Below, piece after piece: positions 60,155 to 64,000 of a DNA stretch of 64,000 bases. Positions within the stretch are counted from its first letter, which is position 1. Every line of letters begins with the position of its first letter. Made by a program: the position numbers and the translations under genes. The notes under the pieces are model-generated. The model did no database searches. It was given only the letters and a program-made list of their open reading frames with translations, and had not been told where the DNA came from. Source of the stretch: Desulforhabdus sp. TSK (GTDB lineage Bacteria > Desulfobacterota > Syntrophobacteria > Syntrophobacterales > Syntrophobacteraceae); assembly GCF_022836495.1 (NCBI RefSeq), contig NZ_BQXM01000002.1, positions 186,001 to 250,000 on the forward strand, in the 5' to 3' direction.

Positions 60155-61492
60155 ATGACAGACACAAAACGCTTCATCCCCATCGTTCTGGCCGTGTTGT
60201 TCACCGTTCCCGGCTTCCTGCTGCGCATGCTGCATCCGGAGCTTGCGCCGCCCATGACCGCCTTGATCACAGGCGCCGCCATTCTGGGGGCGTCTTTTCT
60301 GCTCCTGTGGGCCTGCGATGCGGCGCAGAAAGACGTCTCCCAGGCTCTCGCCCTTGCCGTCGTCGCTCTCATCGCCGTACTGCCGGAGTATGCCGTGGAC
60401 ATGTACTTCACCTGGCAGGCGGGGCAGAATCCGGGAAGCGACTACGCCCACTATGCCATTGCCAACATGACCGGGGCGAACCGGCTTCTCATCGGTGTCG
60501 CCTGGACGCTCATCGCCGGCATCTTCTGGCTGCGGACCAGGAAGGGCGTTGAGCTCGAGAAGGACCGGCGCACGGAAATCCTCTTCCTGGGGCTTGCGAC
60601 CCTTTACGCGTTCTTCATCCCCATCAAAGGGAGCCTGGCCTGGTATGACGGCATCGTCTTCGTGGGACTATACATATGGTACATCAGGCTTGCCAGCCGC
60701 CGTCCCTGCGAGGAATGCGAGCTCGACGGTCCTGCCGAGCTCCTGGGCCGTCTCCCAAAGGTGAAAAGGCGGATCGCCACGGCTGTCATGTTTCTTTTTT
60801 CCGCAGGAGTCATCCTGTTCAATGCGGAGCATTTCAGCGAAGCCCTCGTTGCAACGGGAAAAGTCCTGGGCATCAACGAATTTCTCCTCGTCCAGTGGCT
60901 CGCTCCCATAGCTTCCGAGGCCCCGGAATTCACCGTGGCCATCATGTTTGCACTGCGCGGGCATGCGGCGGTAGCCCTGGGGAGCCTCCTTTCGGCGAAG
61001 CTCAACCAGTGGACATTGCTGGTGGGGATGATTCCCGGTGTCTACGGCCTGTCGAGTGCTTCATTCGAAACGCCCATACCCATGGGAGCGTTTCAGATGA
61101 ACGAAATCCTCCTGACGGCTGCTCAGTCCCTGCTGGCCGTAGCGCTTCTCGTCAGCCTGAGGCTCGATCCCAGAGGCGCATTCCTCCTCTTTGGCCTTTT
61201 CATCGGGCAGTTCGTTGTCCCGTCCCTTCTGGCGCCCCTCTCGGATGTTTTGCCTTTCAAGACGGGGTCGGACAGCATCCACCTTTACTTCTCTGTCCTC
61301 TACGTGCTGACTTCGCTTTACCTGCTGGTGCGGAAGCGAGCTGCCGTGGGGAATCTGCTCCATGGCCTGAGAATCGAGAAAGCCAAGGACAGGTCGGCGC
61401 TTGTGCTCATGAAGCCTTCCAAGCCTTACCGGCATGGGAATGCCGAAGAGGTGCTCGAGAGTGTCACTGTGCGTACGTCATACAGGGGATAG
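60155..61492 (+). CDS. Sodium/calcium exchanger-like cation antiporter
   Basis: A 445-residue membrane protein with about 11 helices and two inverted halves of the CaCA superfamily. The alpha-repeats are ALAVVALIAVLPEYAVDMYF through ANMTGANRLLIGVAW in the first half, and VQWLAPIASEAPEFTVAIMF with LLSAKLNQWTLLVGMIPG in the second; the Glu in PEY/PEF and the polar N/S residues are the ion-binding ones. It should exchange Ca or another cation against Na or H. The C-terminal 50 residues are cytoplasmic and basic. A terminator-like hairpin lies downstream. Confidence 0.75.
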   Translation: MTDTKRFIPIVLAVLFTVPGFLLRMLHPELAPPMTALITGAAILGASFLLLWACDAAQKDVSQALALAVVALIAVLPEYAVDMYFTWQAGQNPGSDYAHYAIANMTGANRLLIGVAWTLIAGIFWLRTRKGVELEKDRRTEILFLGLATLYAFFIPIKGSLAWYDGIVFVGLYIWYIRLASRRPCEECELDGPAELLGRLPKVKRRIATAVMFLFSAGVILFNAEHFSEALVATGKVLGINEFLLVQWLAPIASEAPEFTVAIMFALRGHAAVALGSLLSAKLNQWTLLVGMIPGVYGLSSASFETPIPMGAFQMNEILLTAAQSLLAVALLVSLRLDPRGAFLLFGLFIGQFVVPSLLAPLSDVLPFKTGSDSIHLYFSVLYVLTSLYLLVRKRAAVGNLLHGLRIEKAKDRSALVLMKPSKPYRHGNAEEVLESVTVRTSYRG

Positions 61493-61681
61493 GCGTACCC
61501 TGGGTGCTGCCCACAGAGCCTGCCCGCCATTGAACGAATGCCTTTCAAAAATCCCGCTGGGCCGGCGAGAATTGGGCAGGGATCTGCGAGGCTGTTTGAG
61601 AATGACGAAATCCTCTCCTTCTCGCGGGAGAGAGGTAAGGTGAGTGAGTTGAGATTCTTGGCATTTTCACCCTCACCCCAA

Positions 61682-61709
61682 CCCTCTCCCACGAGGGAGA
61701 GGGAGTTTT
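61682..61709 (+). terminator. Terminator-like hairpin after the antiporter
   Basis: CCCTCTCCC (61682-61690), loop ACGA, GGGAGAGGG (61695-61703), then AGTTTT: a strong 9-bp stem with a tetraloop and short T-run, between convergent genes. It is part of a TCACCCTCACCC-type dispersed repeat often seen in GC-rich genomes. Confidence 0.6.
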
Positions 61710-61734
61710 CAGACAGCTTCGGAAATAGCTCCTG

Positions 61735-62655
61735 TCAGGCAATGGGAAAAAACTTGTCCAAAATATAGCCCACTCCCAGCAGGACATGGGTCAAAAGGAT
61801 AAACGTGACGTTGCTGCCCAGAGCGGGGACCAGCTTGTTCCTGTCCCTGTATTCTTTCGATCCGCTCATGGCTTTCCTGGCGAACGGCAACGTCAAAAGG
61901 GCGAGGAGGCAGTAAACCGGCATGACGACACTGCCCGTAATGAGCGTTGCCGCGACACAGCCGATGATCCAGATATAAACCAGGATCGTCATGATCCTGA
62001 AAAGCCTGCCGGCGGCATCCATGCCGAACGCAACGGGCGTTGTCTTCCTGCCCCCCATTCTGTCTGCTTCCACATCGGGAAACTCGTTCAACAGGAGCAG
62101 ATTGTGCACCAGGATGCCGCTGGGTATCGAGGCAGCCAGGACGACCCAGTCGTAATGACCTGTCTGCACAAAATAGAAGCCCAGGATGGGCATGATCCCC
62201 AGCCCCAGGCCGGGCGACCACTCGGGCCAGGGTGTTCTCAGGATGACGGGCGTGTATAAAACCATGCATAGAGCTGCTGCGATGATCAATGGCAGGAGCA
62301 TCCAGCCGCTCACCATGACAAAATAGATGCCGATGGCGAGGGCCACGAGTGAAGTGACAATCCCGACCCCGAGTGCATGCTTCAAGGGAAGCTTCCCCTC
62401 GGGCACAAGCCCGCTTCCTCCGCTGAAAGGGGTCCGCTGAACGTGGAGGTCGATTCCACTCTTGTAATCGAAGTAGTCGTTTATGGCGTTGACACTGCCG
62501 TGAGTCAGCACCAGCCCGAAGCCTGCCAGCAGGGCGTATCCCAGATTGAAAGAGCCGTAGTACCAGGCAATGGTGGTTCCAAGAAACGTCAGAACAACAG
62601 AGAGTAAAAGGAACTGGGGCCTGGTTTCCTTGAACCACAGGATCAGTTTTTCCAT
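61735..62655 (-). CDS. UbiA family prenyltransferase (MenA-like)
   Basis: A 306-residue membrane prenyltransferase with about eight or nine helices. The first Asp-rich motif is NDYFDYKSGID at residues 59-69, the second DVEADRMGGRKT near 190-201; both bind the Mg-diphosphate of the isoprenoid donor. Overall sequence fits 1,4-dihydroxy-2-naphthoate prenyltransferase of menaquinone synthesis, but related members have other aromatic acceptors and no men gene is adjacent. AGGAGG precedes the ATG at 62653-62655; the frame to 62925 is unsupported. Confidence 0.8.
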   Translation of the reverse strand: MEKLILWFKETRPQFLLLSVVLTFLGTTIAWYYGSFNLGYALLAGFGLVLTHGSVNAINDYFDYKSGIDLHVQRTPFSGGSGLVPEGKLPLKHALGVGIVTSLVALAIGIYFVMVSGWMLLPLIIAAALCMVLYTPVILRTPWPEWSPGLGLGIMPILGFYFVQTGHYDWVVLAASIPSGILVHNLLLLNEFPDVEADRMGGRKTTPVAFGMDAAGRLFRIMTILVYIWIIGCVAATLITGSVVMPVYCLLALLTLPFARKAMSGSKEYRDRNKLVPALGSNVTFILLTHVLLGVGYILDKFFPIA

Positions 62656-63245
62656 AAAGCCTCCTTCGCGTCCCTGGATTTCTACTTCATTTTTCGATTT
62701 TACAGCAAGTTTTTTCCCGCCGGAGACACCCCCATGAAATATCCGGCGGTCCGTTGACTCTGGCCGCCGGACGCTTTTATAACCGTGAAACCTCTGAGAT
62801 AGAATCCACCAGCTGTTCATTGACGGTTTCTCAACATACTGGCGGTCAGGTGGACGATGAAATACTCGGTGACACCGAAGCGTTCGAAATGGTTTCGCTT
62901 CTTCTTGCGGACTCGTCCCGGCCAAATGCTTTTCACTTCGAGAACTTGTGCAAGAACAGAGGCATAAAAGGTAGCTTCTTCAGGCTCGAACGAGACCTGA
63001 AATGTACTGCTGCTCGTTCTTTATCTACCTCAATACAAAGTTATTCTCGAAAAGCAGCGGATCGTGTCGTTTCGGCAGACGTGCGGAAGGTGAAAACTTT
63101 TCTCACACATATGATCGCACGCATACGGTACTCAATAAATGATCTGCTCACAGGGGGTGTATTCTCGAAAGGAAGAGAGATTTTTGCGTTATAGCCTTGG
63201 CGGTTCCTTAAGACGGGACCACCGGGATATCGTAAGACCCACCTT
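62656..63245. other. Intergenic, possible decayed DNA
   Basis: 590 bases. A 146-residue plus-strand frame (62754-63194) is open but has no ribosome site, no even codon use and no family match by eye. From about 63150 it approaches the IS66 element; its right terminal repeat should lie between 63190 and 63246 but could not be fixed. Confidence 0.3.
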
Positions 63246-64000
63246 TTAATGAGAAGTATTGGAGGCATAGTTCCAGGGGAGCCAGCGGTCTGGGTTTTTC
63301 GCCACGGGGGAGGCATTCTTCACGAGAGCCGTCAGGTAGTCGAGAGGATTGACGCCCTCCAGTTGGCAGGTGTGAATGAGGCTCATGAAGACATCCCCCA
63401 CGTATGCGCCGTGAAGGGTTTTGTAGAAGTAGGAGTTTTTCCGGTGCAGCACCGCCATCTTCAGTGCCCGCTCGCAAAGATTGTTATCCAGCGGAGCACC
63501 GGGAATGTGCAGGAATCGGGTGAGCTCCACCCATCGGTTGAGCATATAGTTGATGGCCTTTCCCAAGCCTGAGTTGGGCTCAACGAGCTTGTCGTCAAGC
63601 TGCCGGCGACACCAGGTCTCGAGCTCCTCCATGACAGGGGCACTCCTTTCCTGATGGAGCAACAGGCGCTCGGCAGGCCCCAGACCTTCTTCTCTTGCCA
63701 GATCGTCATGGTGGTAGACCTTGCCGATCAGTTCAATGACCGTGCGACACTCCTCGGGGAAAGCGCCCACCACGTCCACAAATTGCCGCCGTCCATGAGA
63801 GAGGCAATTGCAGAGAATGCTTTCGAGGTTTTTGGGAATATTGAGCTTTGCTCCGTCGCACATCTGAAGCGGTGGGGGAAGGCCATGGCGGCGCTCCTCC
63901 AGGACCTTTTCCAGGTTCTCGCCGGCATGGCTGTGTCCGGTCATGAACAAAGCGATTTTGTGTCCATCATGAATGGAGACAACCCCCGAGGTGAAGATAC
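63246..64000 (-). CDS. IS66 family transposase, partial
   Basis: The C-terminal about 250 residues of an IS66 TnpC transposase; the frame remains open to the right edge (SGVVSIHDGHKIALFMTGHS), so the N-terminal half and the tnpA/tnpB genes are outside the window. Motifs: HAGENLEKVLEER, MCDGAKLNIP, CLSHGRRQFVDV, the NSGLGKAINYMLNRW block and the final DDE residue region LDNNLCERALKMAVLHRKNSYFYKTLHGA. The C-terminal HTCQLEGVNPLDYLTAL is typical. No break is visible in this part. Confidence 0.9.
   Translation of the reverse strand, partial: IFTSGVVSIHDGHKIALFMTGHSHAGENLEKVLEERRHGLPPPLQMCDGAKLNIPKNLESILCNCLSHGRRQFVDVVGAFPEECRTVIELIGKVYHHDDLAREEGLGPAERLLLHQERSAPVMEELETWCRRQLDDKLVEPNSGLGKAINYMLNRWVELTRFLHIPGAPLDNNLCERALKMAVLHRKNSYFYKTLHGAYVGDVFMSLIHTCQLEGVNPLDYLTALVKNASPVAKNPDRWLPWNYASNTSH

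Noticed and set aside
62754-63194. 146-residue plus-strand frame before the IS66 element
   Set aside because: No start signal and no recognisable domain; it may be chance in decayed DNA.
1-64000. CRISPR arrays, rRNA and tRNA genes
   Set aside because: No regularly spaced direct repeats, no rRNA-like stretch and no tRNA cloverleaf with TTCRA arm and CCA end was found by eye; a dedicated scan could still find a tRNA.

Overview
The window looks like chromosomal DNA of a GC-rich, anaerobic or microaerophilic Gram-negative bacterium, most plausibly a Desulfobacterota (Syntrophobacter-like) species. This rests on the mix of a RACo-like corrinoid activator, an acetate-type CoA-transferase, cytochrome bd, a menaquinone-type prenyltransferase, a full Kdp system and many signal-peptide proteins. 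It is inference; no rRNA or tRNA gene was found to test it.

Layout. 1-2913: left-edge remains of an nSTAND1 NTPase gene, broken by an internal deletion and cut off by an IS1634-type element. 2917-9037: minus-strand cluster of oxidoreductases (three SDRs, an aldo/keto reductase, a DUF169 protein, a D-2-hydroxyacid dehydrogenase, an Fe-S flavoprotein) containing a 96-bp fossil of a fourth SDR gene. 9112-18366: minus-strand Kdp potassium-uptake operon in which the usual KdpDE pair is replaced by a sigma54-type response regulator, a separate membrane histidine kinase and a kinase-less KdpD. 18577-26301: small hypotheticals, a DMT exporter, cydAB, an S4 protein and an orphan TPP-dependent E1 alpha/beta pair.

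26871-38902 is an accessory island. Small plus-strand genes are separated by imperfect palindromes that resemble integron attC sites. It is interrupted by an IS630 element, a group II intron of class C type, two decayed intron ends and a dead REP-flanked Y1 transposase, and it carries a PLD-type nuclease gene, a sulfatase, a methyltransferase and a toxin-antitoxin pair. No integrase is visible.

39561-47327 is a plus-strand envelope/secretion module: a large FG-GAP/Ig/cadherin-like surface protein, two paralogous membrane-anchored proteins with a carboxypeptidase-regulatory-like domain, a secreted zinc phospholipase C/P1-nuclease-like protein between them, and a small PilP/GspC-like periplasmic protein. 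47481-62655 returns to housekeeping-type genes: RACo-like protein, DEDDh exonuclease, a sigma-region-4-like protein of unknown function, a deoxyhypusine-synthase-like enzyme, an SbmA/ABCD-type ABC transporter, two small envelope proteins, a CoA-transferase, a CaCA cation antiporter and a UbiA prenyltransferase. The right edge cuts through an IS66 transposase.
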